Counted from the first letter of the stretch, positions 1 to 7,729 are shown. The stretch is 19,767 nucleotides of DNA from Lachnoclostridium sp. UBA7215 (GCA_002490465.1 DKUB01000031.1:1-19767); one strand, 5' to 3'. A program made the numbers and translations. The notes: generated by a model from the letters alone, not told the origin.

Positions 1-415
1 ATGGTATGGTGCCATTGCTTTTAGGAAACGTGGAAACAAGGTTGTGAGGCTTTTCCGGTAGGCAGCCCCAAATAAGACCTGCCTCAATGGTTTCATTGAC
101 ATTGTTGCCGCCGGACATCAGCTTGTTTTTTCTGGTGGCATTCTGTAAAATCTTCCTCTGCTCCATCGACTCCACCAGCCTGTGGTAAATACGCAGTGTT
201 ACCCCGTTTCGGTCAGCAAGCTGGGAAAGGATTGCCGGTTCCTCGGTGGATGGCGGGTACTCCCGAATGACCCATACCGAGCGGTAGGAATCTCCCATGA
301 TATAATGGTCGAAAAAAAATTTAATGTTTCCGGACAGAATCATATCAAAGAAATCTTTTGTCCGGATTTCCTCCATCTGCTCCGGCGTCAATACTTTTGG
401 TTTTCGTCTGAACAT
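1..415 (-). CDS. VirB4-like conjugation ATPase, N-terminal fragment (runs off the window)
   Basis: 138 codons are visible, starting at the ATG at 415..413 behind a strong AGGAGGT ribosome binding site five bases upstream. The first about 112 residues (opening MFRRKPKVLTPEQMEEIRTK, then a DHYIMGDSYRSVWVIREYPP segment and a QNATRKNK stretch) match what I remember of the N-terminus of VirB4/TraE-like ATPases of clostridial conjugative elements. These energise the type IV secretion channel at the membrane and are usually about 800 residues. No Walker motifs are in view because they lie further downstream. From about position 79 to the left edge the translation no longer resembles the family, although the frame stays open, so the gene may be truncated or interrupted. 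In conjugative elements the gene directly upstream is normally another transfer gene; here it is a terminator and an unrelated ATPase, which favours a remnant. Family identity is fairly sure; integrity is doubtful. Confidence 0.7.
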   Translation of the reverse strand, partial: MFRRKPKVLTPEQMEEIRTKDFFDMILSGNIKFFFDHYIMGDSYRSVWVIREYPPSTEEPAILSQLADRNGVTLRIYHRLVESMEQRKILQNATRKNKLMSGGNNVNETIEAGLIWGCLPEKPHNLVSTFPKSNGTIP

Positions 416-462
416 AGTTTACCTCCTGTCTGTATCACGCCTTGCTACGGAAAAAACAGCAT

Positions 463-505
463 AAAAAATCAGCCGTTTCCTCTCCTGCAAAACGACTGAT
501 TTTTT
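463..505. terminator. Bidirectional intrinsic terminator downstream of the AAA ATPase gene
   Basis: A 16-bp stem (463-478 with 490-505, one C/A mismatch) closes an 11-base loop. The stem ends in A/T runs, so both strands carry a T-tract. It lies 49 bases past the stop codon of the ATPase gene on the minus strand and 48 bases before the VirB4-like start. It should end the ATPase transcript, leaving little room for a promoter for the VirB4-like fragment. Confidence 0.85.
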
Positions 506-553
506 ATTTCATTTATTAAAAGCTAATTCAATTTTTTATTATTGTTTCTTTGC

Positions 554-2440
554 TCACATAGTAGGAATAGTCTGTTGCTCATCTATCACATTGGATACAG
601 AAATACCTTCCGAAAGCGATTTTAAATAGTTCTCTACATTTTGATAAATCACTCCAGCCTCGGTCTCGGCATCTTCGCCACGGTACAGAACATAGCGTCC
701 TCGGATATTTCCGAATCTTCTCTCTGTCTGCCGGCACTTTTCTTCATCGGTCAAATGGCGGTACTGATTCGGGATAGCTTTCTCACTATGCTTGATTTCA
801 TAAATATCACAGCAGTTTTCCTCTGTGTCATATACAACCATATCAAACTCGCCTGCTGCAAACTGCAGCTTAAACACACGGCAGTTCTGTCCGGCTGCTT
901 TCATGGTTTCCAACAGCACAATGTCCTCCATCATCCGTCCACGCACTTCTTCCAGAATACGCTCCGTTACCATCTTCTTTTCATACTCACTCAGCGAAAA
1001 AAATGTTTCGTCCTTCAAAAGGGAGTAGACCAGCGCCTGTGCCTGACAATACCGCATTCCCGGCTGTGTAAACAGGATGTGTTCCATCGGGTGGGTTCCG
1101 GCTGTCGCCGTCTCAATCGGACAGTCGATGATTAAATCCAGCGCCGCCAGATATTCCTTGATTTCTGCGATATGCGCTTCTGTTATGCCAATGAACTGTT
1201 CTTCCTGATTTCGGATATCCAGAATATTCATCAGACATCTTGTTACAGCCTCTGTATCAATGGTATCAAGCACATCGGTACGCTTTTCCAGATCACGCTC
1301 TTTTCTCAGATTGGATGCGGAAAGCCGCAAATCATGGGACACAAAATCCTGTGTCAGCACTTTTAGAAGAAACCGATGGTTCATATCCTCAATAATACGG
1401 TTAATGGCACTTGTCAATTCCCCTGCCTCATAAAGGGTATACAAATGCCTGAAATGATGCCCGTCCTCATAACAGGCAAGCGAATGCTGTATATTTTTGC
1501 AGATGGCAGTATCAATATACCGCCTCGTCGTCTCATCGTCCCGGAACGAGGCATCTTCTGCATTCAATTCCCGGTCCTCAAAGCGAATCTCCCCGGCACG
1601 AAGTGTCCCTCCATAACGGATGTATTCATCCATGCTGTCAAAGCCCAGCAGCCTGCTGTATTCCCTGTATGGAATAAATGTGGTATGAATAAGCTTTGCC
1701 CGGTCATACAGTTCCTCGTCCATTGCCAGCCAGAATCCAAGGGAATCTGTCCCGGAAAGGACGAGCTTCATTCCCATTGTGGCAAACACATCGGAAAAGA
1801 GGGCAGCCGAATCAATAAAGTCTTTCATGAGCGTTACCTCATCCAGAAACACATATTTGTATCCGGCATCAAACAGCTTTCTCATATCACGGTTTACCAT
1901 TGCCATTGTGTCACTCCGGCGCACTTTGATATAGGCAGACTTTAACTGGTCTTCTTTTGCCATATCCGCCACCGCCTGCCGCAGCATGGTCGTCTTTCCG
2001 GTACGCCTAAGTCCATAGACCAGACAAATCCGGGTTCTCTCCCCATGATACAGATAATCTTCCAACTGGGAATAACAGTCTCTTTTCTCCCAGCCATCTA
2101 CATCTTGTGACAGAGCAAGAAGTTCTGTGCCAACTGTTACATTACATTCAAAGGGTGGCAGTTCCTGTTTTCGCTTTGGTGATTTCTGTTTTGATTGAGG
2201 GAGCGCTACTTTCAGTTCTTTCAACTGTGCCTGCAGATTTCTCCGTTTTAGAATCTGTTCCTCTAATGGCTCTTTTTCTCCTTCACGCAGGTATTTGCTC
2301 CTGACCTTGCCATCTTCCGTCCATTGATGGTAAAAACGGTCTTTTCCATGAATTTTCTTTTTGGAAATGTAACCCATCGGCAATTCTGCAATCTGCCGTT
2401 CCAGTTCTTCCACTTTTTTCTGCATCTTTTCTCCGTCCAT
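554..2440 (-). CDS. AAA ATPase (AAA_14-like) with nuclease-fold-like C-terminus
   Basis: 628 residues from the ATG at 2440..2438, chosen because AGGAGGT (2446-2452) sits five bases upstream; an in-frame ATG at 2464 lacks such a site and lies inside the -10 region. Residues about 5-85 are charged and helical, holding a GYISKKKIHGKDRFYHQW...GKVRSKYL segment like the DUF6788-type domain. The ATPase core has Walker A GLRRTGKTT at about 143-151 and Walker B YVFLDEV with Asp about 200, followed by an SGTDSLGFWLA segment in the place where AAA_14 ATPases carry GSSS. Near the C-terminus, DMVVYD (about 531) and DIYEIKHS (about 545) fit the D...ExK pattern of PD-(D/E)XK nuclease-like folds found in DUF4143/DUF234-type ATPases. 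Cellular role of these ATPases is unknown; many sit in accessory DNA, as here between a conjugation fragment and an IS remnant. Monocistronic, with its own promoter, operator and terminator. Confidence 0.85.
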   Translation of the reverse strand: MDGEKMQKKVEELERQIAELPMGYISKKKIHGKDRFYHQWTEDGKVRSKYLREGEKEPLEEQILKRRNLQAQLKELKVALPQSKQKSPKRKQELPPFECNVTVGTELLALSQDVDGWEKRDCYSQLEDYLYHGERTRICLVYGLRRTGKTTMLRQAVADMAKEDQLKSAYIKVRRSDTMAMVNRDMRKLFDAGYKYVFLDEVTLMKDFIDSAALFSDVFATMGMKLVLSGTDSLGFWLAMDEELYDRAKLIHTTFIPYREYSRLLGFDSMDEYIRYGGTLRAGEIRFEDRELNAEDASFRDDETTRRYIDTAICKNIQHSLACYEDGHHFRHLYTLYEAGELTSAINRIIEDMNHRFLLKVLTQDFVSHDLRLSASNLRKERDLEKRTDVLDTIDTEAVTRCLMNILDIRNQEEQFIGITEAHIAEIKEYLAALDLIIDCPIETATAGTHPMEHILFTQPGMRYCQAQALVYSLLKDETFFSLSEYEKKMVTERILEEVRGRMMEDIVLLETMKAAGQNCRVFKLQFAAGEFDMVVYDTEENCCDIYEIKHSEKAIPNQYRHLTDEEKCRQTERRFGNIRGRYVLYRGEDAETEAGVIYQNVENYLKSLSEGISVSNVIDEQQTIPTM

Positions 2441-2454
2441 GCCGCACCTCCTTC

Positions 2455-2499
2455 GTAACCTCATTTTACCTTATTGTAACCTATTTTTCAATAGGTTAC
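2455..2499. promoter_or_regulatory. Operator: three GGTTAC half-sites overlapping the promoter
   Basis: GTAACCTATT (2476-2485) and AATAGGTTAC (2490-2499) form a perfect 10-bp inverted repeat with a 4-base centre that includes the start of the -35 box. A third copy, GTAACC on the plus strand, lies at 2455-2460, 21 bases (two helical turns) from the second and just past the -10 box. This layout is typical of a repressor site blocking polymerase. The protein that binds is not identified; autoregulation by the ATPase gene product is only one possibility. Confidence 0.65.
2463..2491 (-). promoter_or_regulatory. Sigma-A promoter of the AAA ATPase gene
   Basis: On the minus strand TTGAAA (2491-2486) and TAAAAT (2468-2463) are separated by exactly 17 bases, each one mismatch from consensus. 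The start site should fall near 2456, giving a leader of only about 16 bases that is mostly the ribosome binding site. Confidence 0.75.
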
Positions 2500-2535
2500 A
2501 CAAGGATAGGATTAAATATTTGAAGTTTCTCTATT

Positions 2536-2597
2536 TGCGGAGCAAAGTTTGCCGCAGTCAAACTTTAGAGGGCTGCATTTTTCAGCCAGCCCTTTTT
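2536..2597 (+). terminator. Stacked hairpins at the edge of the IS remnant, T-tract on plus strand
   Basis: AAAGTTTG (2544-2551) pairs with CAAACTTT (2559-2566), and TGCGG (2536-2540) can instead pair with CCGCA (2552-2556), so two foldings exclude each other. A second hairpin follows: AGGGCTG (2569-2575) with CAGCCCT (2587-2593), then TTTT. The T-tract makes it terminator-like on the plus strand, where no gene is seen. It may be the end of the transposon remnant or a transcription barrier. On the minus strand there is no T-tract. Confidence 0.45.
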
Positions 2598-2616
2598 GAC
2601 TGCCAGCACCAGCAAT

Positions 2617-3415
2617 CTATCTCTTCTGTTTTTCCGCATCAAACAGCTCCCTTATTTCCTTCTGTGCCTTCCTGTCCCCGATCTTGCGCAGGATTTCCTG
2701 ATAAATGTGGTAACGGTCCAGCTGGAAAATGGTTTCCGGGTCATACGGCTCTTTGATCCAGCCTGCTCCGTTTTTTACTCCCGGCTTCCCAGCCCTCATA
2801 CATCGTGAATACTTTCATTTCCTGTTTTTTCATCTTCCTATGCTTTTTATCCTGCATGGACAGCCATACACCGTCCATCTCCTCGAAGAGTACGGGCAGG
2901 ATTTCCTTTCCCTGTGCCTGTCCGGCTTCCATCTGCCTTACAGCTTGGTCCTCTTCTTTGCTGATCCGCTCCCCCAGTTTCTGTACCAGGTTCCATGCCC
3001 CACCATGGCTGATGCTCTGTCCACAGGTGCTGCTTATGGTCTCTGCCGTCACCCGGTAAGGCGCTTCCGTGACGGTCATGGCTATTTTTTCCGCAAGATT
3101 CGTTGAAATCATCCCGATCTTATCCATGTGCATTGCTTCATCCAGCAGATAGACATAGGCTTTCTTTCCGTCTGGATGCTTTGTCTGATATACGTTGCGG
3201 GAGTAGGCCACTTCCCCGTAGACCATTTTGATTGTCGTGTTGCGCTTTCCCTTATCCCTGTATAGTTTTTTATCCCTTTCTTCTGCCAGTTCGGCATCAT
3301 AACCCTCCAGCATGATGCGGGTGATTTCCCTTCCCAGTTCACAGACATAGGCAAAAACTTTCTGCTCCAGGGTCTTGAAAGATACCAGCTTTTCCTCTAC
3401 AATAGATTTCATCAT
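2617..3415 (-). pseudogene. ISLre2-family (UPF0236) transposase remnant, deleted and frameshifted
   Basis: The start is the ATG at 3415..3413 behind AAAGGAGA, although the frame is open to 3454. The product opens MMKSIVEEKLVSFKTLEQKV and contains VYGEVAYSRNVYQ and LFEEMDGVWLSMQD, which I recognise as the N-terminal half of ISLre2/UPF0236 transposases. After MYEGWEAG (about 2800) this frame runs to a stop at 2741. The family's later block, GAGWIKEPYDPETIFQLDRYH, is found in another frame ending at 2617. In intact members roughly 50 residues separate these blocks, so an internal deletion with a frameshift is likely. The C-terminal third is also missing (full length is about 450-490 residues). 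The enzyme cannot be functional. It marks past transposition between the ATPase gene and the ABC exporter. No target duplication or terminal repeats could be defined. Confidence 0.85.
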
Positions 3416-3473
3416 ACAGTCTCCTTTATGTGTTTTTTTCGTCATTAACATCATAAAGAAAAAATGTATGGTT

Positions 3474-3508
3474 GGGAAGTAGGGAATTCCTCTGCTTCCC
3501 TTTTATTT
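3474..3508. terminator. Hairpin between ABC exporter operon and IS remnant
   Basis: An 11-bp stem with two G-T pairs (3474-3484 with 3490-3500) and a 5-base loop is followed by TTTTATTT on the plus strand. On the minus strand it lies 56 bases past the stop of the ABC ATPase gene, so it could end that operon, but there the T-run comes only about 10 bases later, which is weak. A separate small palindrome AGGAATAATTCCT is at 3510-3522. Confidence 0.5.
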
Positions 3509-3556
3509 CAGGAATAATTCCTATTTCTGCCAATGATAATTATACACTAACTTCAA

Positions 3557-4522
3557 TTAAATATCTTTTATATTCCCTATGGTTATCTCTTTCTTTTCAT
3601 CAAACATAGACAAATAATATTGTTCCAGATTCTCCCCTTTTATTGTCATTTCTTCCACAGTAATTCCATTAGCAACAAGCGCTTTCATAATTTCTCCCCC
3701 CTTATCAAACCCTTCATATAGATTCACCGTATCATCAGCAACAGCTTCAATCCGGTTCAGACCAAGTTTTTCTGAAAGAATCTCCACTGCGACAGCTGCA
3801 TTATCCACTGTTAGCAGCATATACTGACGAAATTTCTCTGCAAGTTGTTGCGAGGAGATTTGTTCTATCATTTTCCCCTTATGAATAAATCCATAACAAG
3901 TAGCCAGTAAGCTCAACTCATGCAGCATATGGCTGGAAATCAGAATAGTAATTCCTTTTTTATTCAATGCCAGGATTAATTTGTGAAAATTACGGATTCC
4001 CACAGGATCCAGGCCATTGAGAGGCTCATCAAAAAACAGGAATTGCGGCTCGCTAAGCAGAGCCATAGCAATCCCTAATCGCTGTTTCATTCCCAGTGAA
4101 AAATTTTTGGTCTTTAATCCAACTGCATCTGTTCCTGTTAATCCAACAATTTTCAGCGAATTTTCAATGCAATCCTTATTTGTGATACCTCTTTGCTGGC
4201 GGCAAATCTCAAGATTATCCCATGCTGTCAAATCAGAATAAAACACCGGAGTTTCAATAATTCCATTGATATGACAACGTTTTTGGCAGAGCCTCTTTTC
4301 ATCTCTTTCACCAAACAACTCAATATTGCCTGAAGTCTGTGTAATCCAGCCTGCCAAAACACGAATCAATGTCGTCTTTCCAGCGCCATTTTCCCCCACA
4401 AAACCATAGATGTCTCCACGATGGATTTCCATATCAACCCCATTTAAGGCAATAAAGTTTCTTTTCTTTTTCGTCTTATATTTTTTTACAACTTTCTCTG
4501 CTTTGAAAATAATTTCTGACAT
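3557..4522 (-). CDS. ABC transporter ATP-binding protein (BcrA/lantibiotic-exporter type)
   Basis: 321 residues. It hydrolyses ATP at the cytoplasmic face to drive the partner permease encoded just upstream. All ABC motifs are intact: Walker A GENGAGKTT (43-51), signature SLGMKQR (142-148), Walker B FLFFDEP (161-167), D-loop LNGLDP (168-173) and H-loop SSH (196-198). The C-terminal about 100 residues form the usual extra domain of the CcmA/BcrA-like class. The start at 4522 has GGGAGG a few bases upstream. It follows the permease stop by 28 bases, so the two are cotranscribed. The class exports or gives resistance to peptides such as bacitracin or lantibiotics, or exports other amphipathic molecules; the substrate here is unknown. 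No peptide precursor or modification gene is seen nearby, so a resistance or self-housekeeping role cannot be separated. Confidence 0.93.
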   Translation of the reverse strand: MSEIIFKAEKVVKKYKTKKKRNFIALNGVDMEIHRGDIYGFVGENGAGKTTLIRVLAGWITQTSGNIELFGERDEKRLCQKRCHINGIIETPVFYSDLTAWDNLEICRQQRGITNKDCIENSLKIVGLTGTDAVGLKTKNFSLGMKQRLGIAMALLSEPQFLFFDEPLNGLDPVGIRNFHKLILALNKKGITILISSHMLHELSLLATCYGFIHKGKMIEQISSQQLAEKFRQYMLLTVDNAAVAVEILSEKLGLNRIEAVADDTVNLYEGFDKGGEIMKALVANGITVEEMTIKGENLEQYYLSMFDEKKEITIGNIKDI

Positions 4523-4550
4523 ATTTGCCTCCCTTCCAAATTAATTCTAC

Positions 4551-5282
4551 TTACTTAAAATCCATTCTCTCAAAAATATATCCGGCTGCCAGCAACTTCA
4601 GCAGAATAGACACCAGAAAAGTTCCTAAATTTAAATAAGATAATGATAATAAAATCAGCAAAATCTCGCAGAGAATTGGAATTTGAATGATACGCTCTAT
4701 ATTTGCACGAAGCACGCCAAGTATGTACAATGTACCAAAACTCCATACAAATGTACCGATTTTACTTTTTACTATGACAGAAAAAAGGGCGGCATTACTG
4801 ATTAGCATAACAGAACTCAGAACATATCTGGCAAAAGCTGTTGCAAGCCTAAGGACTGTTCCCGCACTAAAATCCATGCCAGGGCCTGCATGTATACTCC
4901 ACAGTACCGTACCTGTCAACATAGACACAAACATCAATGGAATTACCCCAACAAATACGGCAATCAGCTTTGCCCAAAAAATATTTTTACGTGGAATACC
5001 GCACAAAAGACCAATATGAAATGTGTGACCGACAATATCACCATTCACAAAAAAAGCGGCAAAAAGAAATACAACAATCGAATATAACGGCATGGCTGTC
5101 TGATGTGAATTCATCAACCACTCCATCCCTGTATAGGTAGGATTATATTTCGGATAAACAACACTGTTACTAATATTGTTCATTTGGACAGCAATTTCTA
5201 TGATAAAATAAATTAGTATCAGCGCCTTATATGCCGTTGATTTTTTTAATTTAAAAAGCTCAGCTCTTATCAGGTTTCTCAT
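4551..5282 (-). CDS. ABC-2 type transporter permease
   Basis: 243 residues, first gene of the exporter operon. A cytoplasmic N-terminus (MRNLIRAELFKLKKS) typical of ABC-2 permeases is followed by about six hydrophobic segments at roughly 17-34, 63-84, 104-128, 150-170, 176-190 and 205-233. The large loop between the first two (about 40-62) would face outside. Start at 5282 has GAGGGAGG six bases upstream. It forms the membrane channel for the ATPase encoded 28 bases downstream. Its region is visibly richer in A+T than the surface-protein genes to the right, which may mean separate acquisition. A good promoter and tandem dyad sites lie directly upstream, so the exporter is probably regulated, plausibly by the adjacent LuxR-type regulator. 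The substrate cannot be read from sequence. Confidence 0.88.
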   Translation of the reverse strand: MRNLIRAELFKLKKSTAYKALILIYFIIEIAVQMNNISNSVVYPKYNPTYTGMEWLMNSHQTAMPLYSIVVFLFAAFFVNGDIVGHTFHIGLLCGIPRKNIFWAKLIAVFVGVIPLMFVSMLTGTVLWSIHAGPGMDFSAGTVLRLATAFARYVLSSVMLISNAALFSVIVKSKIGTFVWSFGTLYILGVLRANIERIIQIPILCEILLILLSLSYLNLGTFLVSILLKLLAAGYIFERMDFK

Positions 5283-5314
5283 GTATTCCCTCCCTCTATG
5301 ATTGAATTAACTGC

Positions 5315-5343
5315 ATCATAGCGGTAAAAATACATTCCTTCAA
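5315..5343 (-). promoter_or_regulatory. Sigma-A promoter of the ABC exporter operon
   Basis: On the minus strand TTGAAG (5343-5338) and TATGAT (5320-5315) are 17 bases apart; the -10 has one mismatch and the -35 two. It lies in the 98-base gap between the LuxR-type gene and the permease gene, and its start site would give a leader of about 25 bases. No terminator separates it from the regulator gene, so read-through is also possible. Confidence 0.72.
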
Positions 5344-5345
5344 CC

Positions 5346-5382
5346 TTCTATGCGTAGAATCCGCTCTATGGTCGGTAGAATC
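5346..5382. promoter_or_regulatory. Tandem dyad sites directly upstream of the exporter -35 box
   Basis: The octamer GTAGAATC occurs twice on the plus strand (5354-5361 and 5375-5382), 21 bases apart, which is two helical turns. Each belongs to a dyad: TTCTA-TGCG-TAGAA (5346-5359, perfect) and CTCTA-N7-TAGAA (5364-5380, one mismatch). The nearer dyad ends two bases before the -35 box, an activator-like position. The farther one overlaps the stop codon of the LuxR-type gene. Confidence 0.55.
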
Positions 5383-7729
5383 AGATTAAACCACGGTTTT
5401 TTGCCTCATTCACGGCAGCCGCTTTGCTGCTGACCTCCAATTTCCGATATGTCTCCTTGCTGTGATATTTTACGGTATTCTTTGTAATACCAAGCTGGTC
5501 TGCAATTTCATCTATCCGGTATCCCTCCGCCTGCAGGCGTAATATATTTAGGGCATTTTCTGACAGGCTGATATCCGGATTGCTTTTTTCTTTTAAATAA
5601 GATGGATAAAACCGCCTCATTTTCTCACACTCCTGCAAAACCTGTTGGTGGTACTCCTCATTAATCCAAACAAATTTCCCCGCCCTCAGCAGTTTCAGGC
5701 CTGCCCCTCCTTCTCTGGAAAAAATCCTTACAAAACAATAGCCTTCTGCCCGCGTGATGCATTCCTGTAAAAGGCTGTCCCACCCCTCCTCTTTGATATG
5801 GTATTTTACAAGAGCAAGAAGAAACATGGATTCTATGGCGATATAATTTCGCTTCTGTTCCTTTGCATAGTAGAGCATTTTCTGCAAAAGACCATATGCC
5901 CTGCCATATTTTCCAAATTGTATATAGACCCGAATTTTGGTCATATAACGGAAGCGCTCCAGGGAGCAAAAGTCTTTATTTTCATCCGGCGCCTCCTCCA
6001 TCCACTTCAAGACGGCCGAAACATTTCCCTGATAAAGGGAAACCCGGCACCGGAGTGCATGCAGATTGGCAAGGAGCTTGGGAGCCTGCTTTTTTACCGT
6101 GTGTTCAAAGCTCTCCAGCATCTCCTGCGCATCCTCTGCATGTCCATTTAAAACAGAAAGCCATATCAGAATCCCTACGGACACAAATACCGAATCCATC
6201 TTACCGCCGACCTCTGCCTGCATCCGTCCCTTTTCCGCCAGAGATAGCACTTCATAATTATCCATTCCCTTTTCAAAATAACTTTCCGCCAGGGCAATAT
6301 TTACCAGCCCTTTCCCATGTTTGCCCAATACTAACTCCACAATTTTCCCCATTGTCGCAGCCAGTTCCTTATCCTTTTTGCTCCACTCACAGAAATCCTT
6401 GCCCCCACTCATCAGCGAGGGCAGATTAGAAGTAACCGAAAACTCCGGCAGCATAGTTTTTCCTTCTTTTATCAGGATTCCGGCATGCTTGAGAAGGTTC
6501 ACCATTTCTATACTGCCCCTGTGGGGAAGGGCGATATCCAGATAAAGCAGCCTGTTCTTGGCCTCTCGTCTTGCACTCCCCTCATTTTCTGCGGCAAATC
6601 TCTCCAACAGGCGATACCATTTTTCACTTTCTTCCCGGTTCATCAACATGGATTGCAGCATACTCATGCCTGCCATCAAAACCGGGCTGGTACGGATATC
6701 CTCTTCGGGCAGCTGCAAATAATACCGCCGAAGTTCAAAATAACAGCCTTCCGCCGGATTCTGCCTCGCATTCTCAATCAAAAGCCGCAAAATGCTCTTG
6801 CGGTCTCCGCCAGCTTCGTGCATTTCCAGTGCATGCGGAATATCCCCATACGTTTCATACATATGTCCGGCATTATAATAAATACGGCCTACCTGCTCCA
6901 CATCAATCATATTTTCTATTACTGCCTGAAAGGAGTCCCGTAAGAAAAAATTAAAGCAGTACCGCCCCTCTTCTTCTTTTAGGAAATTCCCCATTTCCAT
7001 TGCCCTTTTAATCAATTGGCTTGCATTTTTCCTGCCTGTAACAATCTGTGCCATTTTTACATCAAAACTCTTTACCACAGACATCTCCATCATAAACTCC
7101 TGCAGTTCAATATCCCACTGGCTGTATATATGGAGAAGATATTTCCACATATCATTCATTCCCTGCTTGATATCACCGCCAGCCAGCGCCATAAGACGGA
7201 GAAATAAAGGGCTGCCTCCCCCTATCTGCCATATCTCACCTGCCTGTTCCGCTGACAGGCTTACTTTCCATTTTTCAAAAAAAGCATCCTGCTCCATCCG
7301 GTCAAACTGCAAGTCCGTTTCTTTAATGATAAGAAAGGCGTGCTCTACATGAAGGGGCATAAGCCATTGGGGCATCGTACACCGCGCCACAAGAATCAGC
7401 CAGACATTCTTTTGCCGCATCAGCAAGCGGAGACAGTCCGCGTATTCTTCCCGCTGGCTGTCTCCCATAATCTCATGCATGTCGTCAATAACAACGACAT
7501 AGTTTTTATCATCATTCGGAATCTGAATCTGTTCTGCCCCGGTTTTCCCGGCAGAAAAATAATAATAGGTTTTCTTTCCAAGCATGTCGCTGATAAAGGC
7601 AGTCTTGCCACTCCCCGTAATGCCATACAAATATACACTCTGCCGTAATCCTTTCGCCAGCTTAAACTTTTTTTCCGCCCGCTTCGGGCGGATGTATCTG
7701 TCATCTCTGGCCTCTCCCTTTTTTATCAT
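5381..7729 (-). CDS. MalT-like ATPase with LuxR-type DNA-binding domain
   Basis: 782 residues from the ATG at 7729, chosen because GAGGAG lies eight bases upstream and the start falls after the stop of the preceding gene. An upstream in-frame ATG at 7834 would overlap that gene by 65 bases without a clear ribosome binding site. Order: Walker A GITGSGKT (about 36-43), Walker B VVVIDD (about 78-83), a winged-helix-like region, then a long helical region (about 290-700) like the TPR-type sensor of MalT/LAL regulators, and a C-terminal LuxR HTH (about 720-782) with IADQLGITKNTVKYH as the recognition part. Such proteins bind ATP and an inducer, oligomerise and activate promoters in the cytoplasm. 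The inducer is unknown. It is the last gene of the surface-protein operon, 40 bases after its neighbour, and the closest candidate to bind the dyads upstream of the exporter. Confidence 0.9.
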   Translation of the reverse strand: MIKKGEARDDRYIRPKRAEKKFKLAKGLRQSVYLYGITGSGKTAFISDMLGKKTYYYFSAGKTGAEQIQIPNDDKNYVVVIDDMHEIMGDSQREEYADCLRLLMRQKNVWLILVARCTMPQWLMPLHVEHAFLIIKETDLQFDRMEQDAFFEKWKVSLSAEQAGEIWQIGGGSPLFLRLMALAGGDIKQGMNDMWKYLLHIYSQWDIELQEFMMEMSVVKSFDVKMAQIVTGRKNASQLIKRAMEMGNFLKEEEGRYCFNFFLRDSFQAVIENMIDVEQVGRIYYNAGHMYETYGDIPHALEMHEAGGDRKSILRLLIENARQNPAEGCYFELRRYYLQLPEEDIRTSPVLMAGMSMLQSMLMNREESEKWYRLLERFAAENEGSARREAKNRLLYLDIALPHRGSIEMVNLLKHAGILIKEGKTMLPEFSVTSNLPSLMSGGKDFCEWSKKDKELAATMGKIVELVLGKHGKGLVNIALAESYFEKGMDNYEVLSLAEKGRMQAEVGGKMDSVFVSVGILIWLSVLNGHAEDAQEMLESFEHTVKKQAPKLLANLHALRCRVSLYQGNVSAVLKWMEEAPDENKDFCSLERFRYMTKIRVYIQFGKYGRAYGLLQKMLYYAKEQKRNYIAIESMFLLALVKYHIKEEGWDSLLQECITRAEGYCFVRIFSREGGAGLKLLRAGKFVWINEEYHQQVLQECEKMRRFYPSYLKEKSNPDISLSENALNILRLQAEGYRIDEIADQLGITKNTVKYHSKETYRKLEVSSKAAAVNEAKNRGLI

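Noticed and set aside
641..1945. Plus-strand open frames of 164 and 189 codons
   Set aside because: Fully antisense to the AAA ATPase gene, Cys/His-rich shadow translations without motifs.
2441..2464. Eight extra N-terminal residues for the AAA ATPase
   Set aside because: That ATG lies in the -10 region of the promoter, so it would not be transcribed; the ATG at 2440 has a perfect ribosome binding site.
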